Source of the DNA: Sphingomonadales bacterium UBA1936
GTDB taxonomy: Bacteria; Pseudomonadota; Alphaproteobacteria; Sphingomonadales; Sphingomonadaceae
Length of the DNA: 8,327 bases
Reading direction: 5' to 3'
Assembly: GCA_002336985.1 (NCBI GenBank)
Contig: DDFE01000086.1
Coordinates: 1-8,327, forward strand
Of the stretch, positions 1 through 6,504 are shown one piece after another (the stretch's first letter is position 1; every line of letters begins with the position of its first letter). Both the position numbers and the translations under genes were made by a program. The notes under the pieces are model-generated. The model searched no databases. It was given only the letters and a program-made list of their open reading frames with translations, and was not told the DNA's origin.

Positions 1-2
1 TG

Positions 3-9
3 TAGCTCA
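3..9. repeat. Candidate target-site duplication, left (TAGCTCA)
   Basis: TAGCTCA lies 6 bp outside the left 54-bp repeat. The same 7 bases occur in the same orientation at 477-483, 4 bp outside the right repeat. A short direct repeat just outside inverted repeats is what transposition would leave. The match is only 7 bp, and the distances to the repeats are unequal, so coincidence cannot be excluded. It overlaps the stop codon of the DUF559 frame. Confidence 0.35.
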
Positions 10-333
10 TTTGTTCCTCTCCCCCTGGGGGAGAGGAAGGGGCCCGCGCGCAGCGTGGGAAGGTGAGGGTCCGATCGCATCGAGTATGACCGTCGCAACT
101 CCGTCGATCGCGGTCATCACGTCAAGATTCGAAAACCGGAGCACCCGATATCCTTCCCGTTCCAGAAATGCCGTCCGGCGCGCATCGTGCCCGACGGCTT
201 GCGCATGCGTATCTCCGTCGATTTCGACAACCAATTTCACCGACTGGCAGGCGAAATCGGCGAAATAGGGCCCGATCCGCTGCTGGCGGCGGAATTTTGG
301 GCCGAGCTGCGATCCGCGCAGGACTCCCCACAT
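7..333 (-). CDS. DUF559 (Vsr-like) endonuclease-domain protein, start uncertain, repeat-derived tail
   Basis: From the ATG at 333 this is 108 residues. The core matches the DUF559 family, which is related to very-short-patch-repair (Vsr) endonucleases with a PD-(D/E)XK-like fold. An Asp lies in FADFAC (D26), followed by the hallmark VEIDGDTHA (E37, D39, H43) and by ARRTAFLEREGYRVLRFSN, with D71 after it. These would form the metal-binding nuclease site. The substrate is unknown. ATG 333 falls inside the conserved N-terminal helix: the frame is open upstream and encodes ARELRRNATPAEQRMW, so the domain really begins near 380-417. No ATG, GTG or TTG lies in frame there; a CTG at 417 is one option and a 5' frameshift another. 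Residues from about 88 to the stop are encoded by the repeat copy at 16-69. Family assignment is confident; whether it is intact and expressed is not. Confidence 0.7.
   Translation of the reverse strand: MWGVLRGSQLGPKFRRQQRIGPYFADFACQSVKLVVEIDGDTHAQAVGHDARRTAFLEREGYRVLRFSNLDVMTAIDGVATVILDAIGPSPSHAARGPLPLPQGERNK
16..69 (+). repeat. REP-like 54-bp repeat, left copy
   Basis: The copy starts with a perfect hairpin at 16-36 (arms CCTCTCCCCC and GGGGGAGAGG around one T). It continues with a 33-bp segment at 37-69 containing a second potential stem, CCCGCGC-GCA-GCGTGGG, with one G-T pair. The reverse complement of 419-451 is identical to 37-69, and the hairpin part differs from the other copy at only two loop bases. 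The copy overlaps the 3' end of the DUF559 frame and supplies its last codons. Intergenic repeats of this general look are common in proteobacteria; assignment to a named family would need a genome-wide search. Confidence 0.88.
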
Positions 334-418
334 GCGCTGCTCTGCGGGCGTGGCATTCCGGCGCAGTTCGCGTGCGCGGTCGATGCTGCCATCTCCTGCT
401 TCGTATCGTGTTTTCAGC

Positions 419-472
419 CCCTCACCTTCCCACGCTGCGCGCGGGCCCCTTCCTCTCCCCCGAGGGGAGAGG
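419..472 (-). repeat. REP-like 54-bp repeat, right copy (inverted)
   Basis: This is the inverted partner of 16-69, with 52 of 54 bases identical by eye. The outer hairpin at 452-472 has perfect 9-bp arms (CCTCTCCCC and GGGGAGAGG) around CGA. Both copies place the hairpin outward and the 33-bp segment inward, so they form terminal-style inverted repeats about the DUF559 frame, with 349 bp between them. The copy begins 3 bp downstream of the fabI stop codon (476-478) in the direction of fabI transcription. Confidence 0.88.
452..472 (-). terminator. Hairpin at the 3' end of fabI (possible terminator or mRNA stabiliser)
   Basis: The fabI transcript would run from its TAA stop straight into a GC-rich stem of 9 base pairs with a three-base loop. 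The position suits a 3'-end structure for the long minus-strand operon. No U-tract follows (the next bases in the transcript are AAGGGGCCC), so classical intrinsic termination is doubtful. Protection against 3' exonucleases, as known for REP elements, is equally plausible. Confidence 0.35.
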
Positions 473-475
473 AGT

Positions 476-1273
476 TTAGCTCAGCGTCATGTCCGGTGCA
501 TCCTCGGCCTTCATGCCGACGACCTGGTAGCCCGCATCCACATGGTGCGTCTCACCCGTGACGCCCGACGACAGGTCGCTGAGCAGGTAGAGCCCCGCGC
601 CGCCGACGTCCTCGATCGTCACGTTGCGCTTCAACGGCGCGTTCAGCTCGTTCCATTTGAGGATGTAGCGGAAATCGCCGATGCCCGATGCCGCGAGCGT
701 CTTGATCGGCCCGGCCGAGATCGCGTTCACGCGAATGTTGTCGCGACCCAGGTCGACAGCGAGATATTTCACGCTCGTCTCCAGCGCCGCCTTCGCTACG
801 CCCATCACATTGTAATGCGGCACGACCTTTTCCGCGCCGTAGTAGCTCAGCGTCACCAAGCTGCCGCCGTTCGGCATCATCGCCTGCGCGCGCTTGGCGA
901 CCGCGACGAACGAATAGACGCTGATGTTCATCGTCATCAGGAAATTGTCGAGGCTGGTGTCGTAGAACCGCCCGCGCAGTTCGTTCTTGTCCGAAAAGCC
1001 GATCGCATGGACGACGAAGTCGATCGTCGGCCAGCGGGCGGCCAGCGTCTCGAACGTCTTGTCGAGTTCGGCCATGTCGCCGACGTCGCAGTCGATCAGG
1101 AAATCGCTGCCGAGTTCCGCCGCCAGCGGCCGCACGCGCTTTTCCAGTGCCTCGCCCTGATAGCTGAACGCCAGTTCCGCGCCCGCTTCCGCCAGCTTCT
1201 TCGCGATGCCCCACGCCAGCGACCTGTCGTTGGCGAGACCCATGATGAGGCCGCGTTTGCCCTTCATCAGCAT
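476..1273 (-). CDS. fabI: Enoyl-[acyl-carrier-protein] reductase (NADH), FabI
   Basis: This 265-residue short-chain-dehydrogenase-type enzyme carries out the last reduction of each type II fatty acid elongation cycle, reducing trans-2-enoyl-ACP with NAD(P)H in the cytoplasm. The N-terminal nucleotide-binding stretch MGLANDRSLAWGIAKKL (11-27) is the FabI form of the Rossmann motif. DCDV (61-64) and VVHAIGF (87-93) follow. The catalytic signature LSYYGAEKVVPHYNVMGVAK (142-161) gives Y144, Y154 and K161, matching E. coli Y146, Y156 and K163. The length is normal. G92, M157 and F201 correspond to E. coli triclosan-contact positions G93, M159 and F203 and keep those residues. The start at 1273 is supported by GGGAG at 1284-1288, 10 nt upstream, inside the end of the preceding gene; an ATG two codons later is an alternative. 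It is the last gene of the five-gene run. Confidence 0.97.
   Translation of the reverse strand: MLMKGKRGLIMGLANDRSLAWGIAKKLAEAGAELAFSYQGEALEKRVRPLAAELGSDFLIDCDVGDMAELDKTFETLAARWPTIDFVVHAIGFSDKNELRGRFYDTSLDNFLMTMNISVYSFVAVAKRAQAMMPNGGSLVTLSYYGAEKVVPHYNVMGVAKAALETSVKYLAVDLGRDNIRVNAISAGPIKTLAASGIGDFRYILKWNELNAPLKRNVTIEDVGGAGLYLLSDLSSGVTGETHHVDAGYQVVGMKAEDAPDMTLS
477..483. repeat. Candidate target-site duplication, right (TAGCTCA)
   Basis: This is the partner of 3-9. On the minus strand it reads TGAGCTA and covers the final Ser codon and the first two bases of the fabI TAA stop. If the direct repeat is a genuine duplication, the third base of the fabI stop codon comes from the inserted side. Confidence 0.35.
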
Positions 1274-1276
1274 AGA

Positions 1277-2230
1277 TTACTTACTCCCTGCGGACGCCTC
1301 TAGCGCATCCGTCGGCGTTTCCGAAAGGGCCGCGTTCAAATGCGCGCCGACAGTAAATCCGAGGCCTACGACCCAAAAGAAAATCAGCGAAATGATCACC
1401 CCGGCAAGGCTGCCATAGGTCAGGTCGTAGTTCGACAAATTGGCAAGGATCAGCGGCAACAGCGCGAGCGCGCCGTACCACCACAGCGCGACCAGCAATG
1501 CGCCCGGCCATTTCGGCGCCTTCGAATAGCGATACCGGCTGGGCGTCAGCAGCCACATGATGACATAGATCGCGCCCCAGGTGACGAGCAGCGGCAGCAG
1601 CCGCCCGATCTGGATCCAGCCCACGACATCGTCCGCGAAGGGCAGCAGGCGATAGACGAACTGTTCCGCCGCGGTCAGCATGATCTGCAGCGTGAACGAC
1701 ATCATCATGAGGACGACCGCGCCGATGATGATGCCGATCGACGACAGCCGGTACCGCCAGAACGGCACCGTCGATCGCGTGCCATAGGCGCGACGCAGGA
1801 TGTCGCGCACGGTTTCGATGAAGCTGCCGACGGTCCATAGCCCGACGAGGCCGCCGATCCACAGCAATGTCCCCGTACGCGCGGTCAGCACATCCTGGAT
1901 GGGTTGACGCAGCACGGTCTGCACCGCCTTGGGCAGGGTCACGAAAATCGAATTCACCGCCTGGATCGTATCTGCGTCGCGGCCGAACAGGCTGGCGAGC
2001 GCGGCGGTCACGATGAAGAACGGGAACAGGGTCAGCAGCGTCAGGTAGGCGAGGTTACCCGCGTGGATGAACCCGTCGTTGAACACGCCGATGACGACGC
2101 GCCTGCCGACCTCATAGACACGCGCCAGAAGGCCAAGGCGCGTCAGCCGATGTCTGGCCTCCTCCCGGTCACCCTGCGCGAGATGCTTGTCGCGTTGCGC
2201 CGGGGAAAGCGGTGAAGGGTCTTGCTGCAT
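1277..2230 (-). CDS. YihY/BrkB-family inner membrane protein
   Basis: This is a 317-residue integral membrane protein of the YihY/virulence factor BrkB family, of unproven function. Old annotations call such proteins ribonuclease BN, which was a misassignment. A charged cytoplasmic N-terminus of about 45 residues is followed by about six hydrophobic segments near 58-82, 120-142, 163-187, 208-230, 243-265 and 272-297. The conserved family parts are AGNLAYLTLLTLFPFF (57-72), LWTVGSFIETVRDILRRAYG (131-150) and the C-terminal YGSLAGVIISLIFFW...GAHLNA (272-300). The start ATG is 6 bp after the J-protein stop; the Shine-Dalgarno signal is weak, so it is probably translated by coupling. It precedes fabI by 3 bp. 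Nothing in it specifies a substrate. Confidence 0.92.
   Translation of the reverse strand: MQQDPSPLSPAQRDKHLAQGDREEARHRLTRLGLLARVYEVGRRVVIGVFNDGFIHAGNLAYLTLLTLFPFFIVTAALASLFGRDADTIQAVNSIFVTLPKAVQTVLRQPIQDVLTARTGTLLWIGGLVGLWTVGSFIETVRDILRRAYGTRSTVPFWRYRLSSIGIIIGAVVLMMMSFTLQIMLTAAEQFVYRLLPFADDVVGWIQIGRLLPLLVTWGAIYVIMWLLTPSRYRYSKAPKWPGALLVALWWYGALALLPLILANLSNYDLTYGSLAGVIISLIFFWVVGLGFTVGAHLNAALSETPTDALEASAGSK
1284..1288 (-). promoter_or_regulatory. Ribosome binding site of fabI
   Basis: GGGAG on the minus strand lies 10 nt before the fabI ATG and within the last codons of the yihY-family gene, whose stop is 3 bp before fabI. This supports coupled translation and the start at 1273. Confidence 0.6.
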
Positions 2231-2236
2231 AGGGTG

Positions 2237-3142
2237 CTAGACGCCCAGCTTCGCCCTTGGGTTGCCAAGACCGTCCTTCGCGCCCTCGGCCCAGTCCTTC
2301 AGCGCCGCATCGTCGGGCACGTCGACCATCAGCGTGACGAGCTGGTCGCCGCGCACGCCGCCTTTGCCGGTAAACCCGCGCCCGCGCAGGCGCAGCACTT
2401 TTCCGGATGAGGTCGATGGCGGCACTTTCAGCATGACAGGGCCTTCGACCGTGGGCACTTTTACTTCCGCACCCAGCACCGCCTCTGCAAGCGTGATCGG
2501 CAGCTCGAGCCGCACCGCGTCGCCGTCGCGCTTGTAGAACGGATGGCTGCCGACCTCGATCGTCACGATCGCATCGCCCGCGCCGCCCGGTCCCGCCTCA
2601 CCCTTGCCACCCAGACGCATCTGGGTTCCGGTCTCGACGCCGGCGGGCAGTTTCAGGTCGATCGTCTTGCCATCGGCCAGCGTGATCCGCTGCGCCCGCG
2701 ATGCCGCCGCATCCTCGAAGCTGACCGCCAGCCGGTATCCGACGTTCGCGCCCTTTGCCGCCGGACGGCGGCCGAACGGATTGCCGCCCCCGCCGCCGCG
2801 CCCGCCGAACAGCCCTTCGAAAATATCGCCGAAGTCTGCACCGCCCTGCTGGAATTCGAACCCGCCCGCCGGACCGCCGCGTCCGCCGCCGCCGCCGCCA
2901 TAGCCGAACGGAGCTGCCGGATTTCCGTCGCCGTCGATCTCGCCCCGGTCGAACCGCGCGCGCTTGTCCTTGTCGGACAGCAGGTCGTACGCGGCGGTCA
3001 CTTTCGAAAACCGCTCCGACGCCGCCGGATTGTCTTTGTTACGGTCCGGGTGAAGCTCCTTGGCGAGCTTGCGGTACGCCTTCTTGATGTCGGCCTCGGC
3101 CGCGCCGCGCGCGACGCCGAGAGTGGAATAGGGATCAGCCAT
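2237..3142 (-). CDS. Class B J-domain co-chaperone (CbpA/DnaJ C-terminal type)
   Basis: This is a 301-residue Hsp40 partner of DnaK. Residues 4-66 form a J domain (YSTLGVARGAAEADIKKAYR) with the HPD motif at 31-33, which stimulates Hsp70 ATP hydrolysis. Residues 70-127 are a glycine/phenylalanine-rich linker with long Gly runs. Residues 132-280 are the two beta-sandwich client-binding domains, including LPAGVETGTQMRLGGKG and LPITLAEAVLGAEVKVPT. The CxxCxGxG zinc-finger repeats of true DnaJ are absent, so it is class B like CbpA. GGT/GCC repeats coding for the linker (about 2876-2902) could be slippage-prone. AGGT at 3151-3154 lies 8 nt before the ATG. It starts 6 bp after the transglutaminase stop, which links it to that pair, and ends 6 bp before the YihY-family gene. 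Confidence 0.95.
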   Translation of the reverse strand: MADPYSTLGVARGAAEADIKKAYRKLAKELHPDRNKDNPAASERFSKVTAAYDLLSDKDKRARFDRGEIDGDGNPAAPFGYGGGGGGRGGPAGGFEFQQGGADFGDIFEGLFGGRGGGGGNPFGRRPAAKGANVGYRLAVSFEDAAASRAQRITLADGKTIDLKLPAGVETGTQMRLGGKGEAGPGGAGDAIVTIEVGSHPFYKRDGDAVRLELPITLAEAVLGAEVKVPTVEGPVMLKVPPSTSSGKVLRLRGRGFTGKGGVRGDQLVTLMVDVPDDAALKDWAEGAKDGLGNPRAKLGV

Positions 3143-3148
3143 GGCGTG

Positions 3149-4057
3149 TTACCTAGGTATATCGGCCGCAGCCATCAACTCATCCTCGGGCGCGACATCG
3201 ACCGATACCGCCATCGTCTGCACACCGGACCCCAGGAACACACCGTCGATCGGCGCGATTTCGGAATAGTCGCGGCCGATGGCGATGACGATATGGTCGC
3301 CCGCCATCCAGATGCCGTTGGTCGGGTCGACGCCCTCCCACCCGCGTTTCGGGCCGCACCAGACCAACACCCAGGCATGGGTCGCATCGGCGCCGACCAG
3401 CCGCGGCTGTCCCGGCGGCGGCAGGGTGCGCAGGTAGCCGGAGGCATAAGCGGCCGGGATGCCATGCGCGCGCATGCCCGCGATCATCACCTGCGCGAAA
3501 TCCTGGCAGACGCCGTGCCGGTGCGCGAACGCCTCCGCCGGGCGCGTCGCTGTGTGCGTCGCGTCGGGATCATAGGCGAATTCGCGCTGGATGCGCTGGG
3601 CGAGCGCGAGTGCGGCCTCCGTCACCGAACGGTCCGGCCACAGATCCTGCGCGCACCAGTCGGCGATTTCCGGACTGAGTTCGACCATGGGAGAGGCGAA
3701 CAGGTAATTGGCGGGACCGCTTGCGGACACGTCACGGCTTTCGCGTGCCGCCGCCGCGACCGCCGCGACCGTCGGATCGCCGGGCAGCATGATCGGCACT
3801 TGCCGGTCGACATCGACGATGGCGGTGCTGACGATGGTCAGGCGCGACACCGCCGACGGGATCGTCAGCCGTGTCACATTGGCGAGCGACGCGTCGGCAC
3901 GCGCCAGCGTCAGTTCGCCGCCCGGTTCGACGCTCAGGTCATGGTCGACCAGCACCTGCCCCGACCACAGGATCGGCTTGAGCCGCAGGTTGCACCGCGC
4001 AAAGCGCACAGGCGTTCCATAGGTGAAACGCGTCTCGTGACGGATGTGGTATCTCAC
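3149..4057 (-). CDS. Transglutaminase-like cysteine protease-fold protein
   Basis: This is a 302-residue protein of the bacterial transglutaminase-like family. The N-terminal beta domain starts YHIRHETRFTYGTPVRFARC (3-22), typical of the family. The papain-like core follows, with a visible catalytic triad: C184 in HGVCQDFAQV, H227 in ATHAWVLVW and D244 in GVDPTNG. Members may cleave or transfer amide bonds, and the true substrate is unknown. The frame stays open further upstream, but I choose GTG 4057. It gives the conserved N-terminus immediately and overlaps the upstream stop as GTGA, while the upstream extension only repeats the ATP-grasp gene in another frame. This gene usually accompanies circularly permuted ATP-grasp and alpha-E genes, as it does here, so it probably processes the product of that ligase. 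Confidence 0.93.
   Translation of the reverse strand: MRYHIRHETRFTYGTPVRFARCNLRLKPILWSGQVLVDHDLSVEPGGELTLARADASLANVTRLTIPSAVSRLTIVSTAIVDVDRQVPIMLPGDPTVAAVAAAARESRDVSASGPANYLFASPMVELSPEIADWCAQDLWPDRSVTEAALALAQRIQREFAYDPDATHTATRPAEAFAHRHGVCQDFAQVMIAGMRAHGIPAAYASGYLRTLPPPGQPRLVGADATHAWVLVWCGPKRGWEGVDPTNGIWMAGDHIVIAIGRDYSEIAPIDGVFLGSGVQTMAVSVDVAPEDELMAAADIPR
3151..3154 (-). promoter_or_regulatory. Ribosome binding site of the J-domain gene
   Basis: AGGT on the minus strand lies 8 nt before ATG 3142 and overlaps the last Arg codon and stop of the transglutaminase-like gene. It supports the chosen start and translational linkage of the two genes. Confidence 0.5.
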
Positions 4058-6504
4058 GCCAGCGTCATGCCCGGCGCACGGAGCGGTTCGCCGCCGCGCA
4101 GGAAGAAGCGGCGCGCGATCGTATCGTTGAGGCCCAGCAACCGGTTCTCGATTCCCTGTACCGCATGCGCGTCGAGGCTTTCGGCTCGGAAGGTTGCGAG
4201 TGTCGCCGAAAGCGCGGTCGCCTCCACTTCCTGTGCCTCGGCCATGCCGTCGTCGGACAGGCGCGGAAGCGCCGCCAGATGTTCGCTGATCGCCTGCACC
4301 TGGAACGCCAGGCTGCGCGGGTTCGACGCATCGAGCGCGATCAGGTCGCGCGCCGCCCGCGCCGACAGGTTGCTGGGGTAGCGCTGACGATAGGAGATCG
4401 CACTGCTCGACAGGTCGAGGAGCAGCGAAAGGTCGTCCACCGTCGCGTCGGGGACGTCGAACGTCTTCAGCAGGCGGCACACGCTGACCGCCCGCTCGAG
4501 GCGGCGGCCGAGATCGAGAAAGCGCCAGCTCGCCGTCCGCCCCATGCTTTCCGCCGACAACCCGGCCAGCGCCGCCAGCCGCTCCGCAAGCGCTGCGGCG
4601 CGGGCGGCGAGCGGCCCGTCTTCCGGTAAGCCCTTGTCGAGCAACCGCCAGACGTCGGCAGACAGGCGCTCCCGCGATCCTGCGCCGATACCGCGTGCAA
4701 GCGCCAGCACGGCGGCCACGCTCGCGCCCTGCGACGCATCGCCGAACGCGGTTCCGAGCGAAGCGCCGACAGGCGCAGCGCCGCTTGCTGCGATCATCGC
4801 GTCGAGCCGCGCCGCCGTCGCATCGCCCAGCGTCGCCCCGCCATCGACATCCGCCGACCCGCCCAGCGCGGCGCGGACCAGTGCAAGGGTATTCTCGGCA
4901 CGCTCCAGGTAGCGGCCCAGCCAGAACATGTTGTCGGCGACGCGTGACGGCAGCGTGCCGGGATTACGCCGGATCGGTACGTCCTCATCCGTGGTCAGCA
5001 GCGTAAGCCCGGGCACGGGACGTTCCGCCACGACGACGGCGTCGGTCGAATAGGCGCCCTCGCCCAGCACCACGGCGCGCGCGTCGTTATCCTCGCCGAT
5101 GCGCACGAAACCGCCCGGCATGACGCTCCACGCACCATTGGCATCGCGCGCGGCGAATACCCGCAGGGTGAAGGGCCGCGGCACGACCTGTCCGTCCGCG
5201 CCGACGGTCGGCAGGGTCGCGAGCCGGACGATCTCCTGCCCGACATAGTCGATGCCGCGCATGCCCATGTCGGCGCGAAGTGCATCGAGCGCCGCGCCGG
5301 TAAAACTGCTGCCCAGGCGCGGTGTATGTCCGCCGAGCGCACGGGGCGGCGTCGGGAATGCGGGCGCCAGGACCATGCGGTCGAGATTGCCCAGTACCTC
5401 GTCACGCTCGCGGTCCTGCCCGCACCACCAAGTCGCGACATTGGGCAGGCGCAGGTCCTCACCCGTCATTCGCACGGACAGGCGCGGCAGGAAGGCGGCG
5501 AAAGCGGGCGATTCGAGCACGCCCGCACCGGGCATATTGGCGACGACGACGTTACCGGCCGCAATCGCATCGATGAGCCCCGCAACACCGATCCGTGAGT
5601 GCGAATCGAACGCCAGCGGGTCCAGCAGGCGCGCGTCGACCCGCCGCCACAGCGCGTCCACGCGCTTGAAGCCCTCTATCGTGCGCAGGTACAGCCGGTC
5701 CTCATAGGTCGCGAGGTCTTCGCTCTCGACCAACAACAGGCCAAGGTAACGCGCCAGATGCGCCTGTTCGGCATAGCTGGGGTTGAACCGTCCCGGGGTC
5801 AGCAGCGCGATGCGCGGTTCGGACCGGCGGCACGCCGCGGCGATCCCTGCACGCAGATCGGCAAAGAACGGCGCCAGCCGCTGGACATGCAGCCGCGACT
5901 GCAGCCCCGGCAGGACGCGGGTGAGCGCCAGCCGGTTTTCGAGCGCATAGCCCGAACCGATCGGGTTGCGCGTATGATCGGCCAGCACGCGCCAGCCGCC
6001 ATTGGGCCCGCGCGCCAGATCGGCCGCATAGACCTGGAGATGATGGCCGCCCGACGGGGTCAGCCCCACCATCGGGCGCAGGAAATTCGGGCTGCCGTTG
6101 AGAAGCGCTGCGGGGACGAGGCCGTTTCCGACCAGCCGCTGCGCGCCGTAAATGTCGTCCAGCAGCGTTTCCATCAGCGTCGCGCGCTGCACGATGCCAT
6201 CGGCGATGCCGCGCCATTCGCTTTCGGGAATCATCAGCGGCAGCGGCGACAGCGGCCAGCGGCGCTCCTCCGTATCGGTCCCTGCGCGATAGCTCGTGCC
6301 GATATCCGCTGCCTGGCGCTCGGCACGAATGCGCAATCCGGTCAGGTCGCCTTCTGCGCTGCACGCGGCCTCTGCCAGCATGGCGCGCCAAAGCGTGTCG
6401 TCGGACAGGGCGGCGTCGCCCTTGGCCACGCGTGCGCGGTAATCGGCCAGCAGCGCGCGCGCTGTGTCCGAATGATCGACCGGCATGGGCTGTGCGCTAG
6501 CCAT
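4054..6504 (-). CDS. Fused circularly permuted type 2 ATP-grasp and alpha-E domain protein
   Basis: This is 816 residues from ATG 6504. Residues of about 60-510 are a circularly permuted ATP-grasp ligase (DUF404/DUF407 group). Supporting blocks are NPIGSGYALENR (180-191), LLTPGRFNPSYAEQAHLARY (234-253), LRTIEGFKRVDALWRRVD (273-290), AGNVVVANMPGAGVLE (316-331) and LPNVATWWCG (353-362). Residues of about 518-816 are a helical alpha-E domain (DUF403), opening with SRVADNMFWLGRYLERAE (520-537). The two parts are often separate neighbouring genes. ATP-grasp enzymes join a carboxylate to an amine through an acyl-phosphate, and comparative genomics proposes peptide or amide synthesis for this set; no reaction is proven. 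The next gene overlaps by 4 bp. The frame extends to 6615, but that would cross the divergent pdxH start and has no family similarity. MPVDH at 6486 is an alternative start. Confidence 0.93.
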   Translation of the reverse strand: MASAQPMPVDHSDTARALLADYRARVAKGDAALSDDTLWRAMLAEAACSAEGDLTGLRIRAERQAADIGTSYRAGTDTEERRWPLSPLPLMIPESEWRGIADGIVQRATLMETLLDDIYGAQRLVGNGLVPAALLNGSPNFLRPMVGLTPSGGHHLQVYAADLARGPNGGWRVLADHTRNPIGSGYALENRLALTRVLPGLQSRLHVQRLAPFFADLRAGIAAACRRSEPRIALLTPGRFNPSYAEQAHLARYLGLLLVESEDLATYEDRLYLRTIEGFKRVDALWRRVDARLLDPLAFDSHSRIGVAGLIDAIAAGNVVVANMPGAGVLESPAFAAFLPRLSVRMTGEDLRLPNVATWWCGQDRERDEVLGNLDRMVLAPAFPTPPRALGGHTPRLGSSFTGAALDALRADMGMRGIDYVGQEIVRLATLPTVGADGQVVPRPFTLRVFAARDANGAWSVMPGGFVRIGEDNDARAVVLGEGAYSTDAVVVAERPVPGLTLLTTDEDVPIRRNPGTLPSRVADNMFWLGRYLERAENTLALVRAALGGSADVDGGATLGDATAARLDAMIAASGAAPVGASLGTAFGDASQGASVAAVLALARGIGAGSRERLSADVWRLLDKGLPEDGPLAARAAALAERLAALAGLSAESMGRTASWRFLDLGRRLERAVSVCRLLKTFDVPDATVDDLSLLLDLSSSAISYRQRYPSNLSARAARDLIALDASNPRSLAFQVQAISEHLAALPRLSDDGMAEAQEVEATALSATLATFRAESLDAHAVQGIENRLLGLNDTIARRFFLRGGEPLRAPGMTLA

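Noticed and set aside
16..69. Reading the paired repeats as a CRISPR array
   Set aside because: There are only two copies, in inverted orientation, separated by a gene rather than by short spacers.
332..1303. Plus-strand open frame of 323 codons opposite fabI
   Set aside because: This is an antisense shadow of fabI; it begins inside the DUF559 gene and passes through the repeat with no recognisable domain.
1277..2230. Annotation as ribonuclease BN
   Set aside because: The protein is a six-helix membrane protein without nuclease motifs; the RNase BN label for YihY was historical and incorrect.
2876..2902. GCC/CCG trinucleotide run
   Set aside because: It encodes the glycine-rich linker of the J-domain protein, which is normal for the family; no sign of phase variation because the frame is intact.
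2543..4381. Plus-strand open frame of 612 codons
   Set aside because: It runs antisense to the J-protein, transglutaminase and ATP-grasp genes, has an Arg/Ala/His-rich composition typical of the opposite strand of GC-rich genes, and matches no family.
4058..4480. N-terminal extension of the transglutaminase frame
   Set aside because: It lies entirely within the alpha-E coding region in another frame; the conserved family N-terminus begins exactly at GTG 4057.
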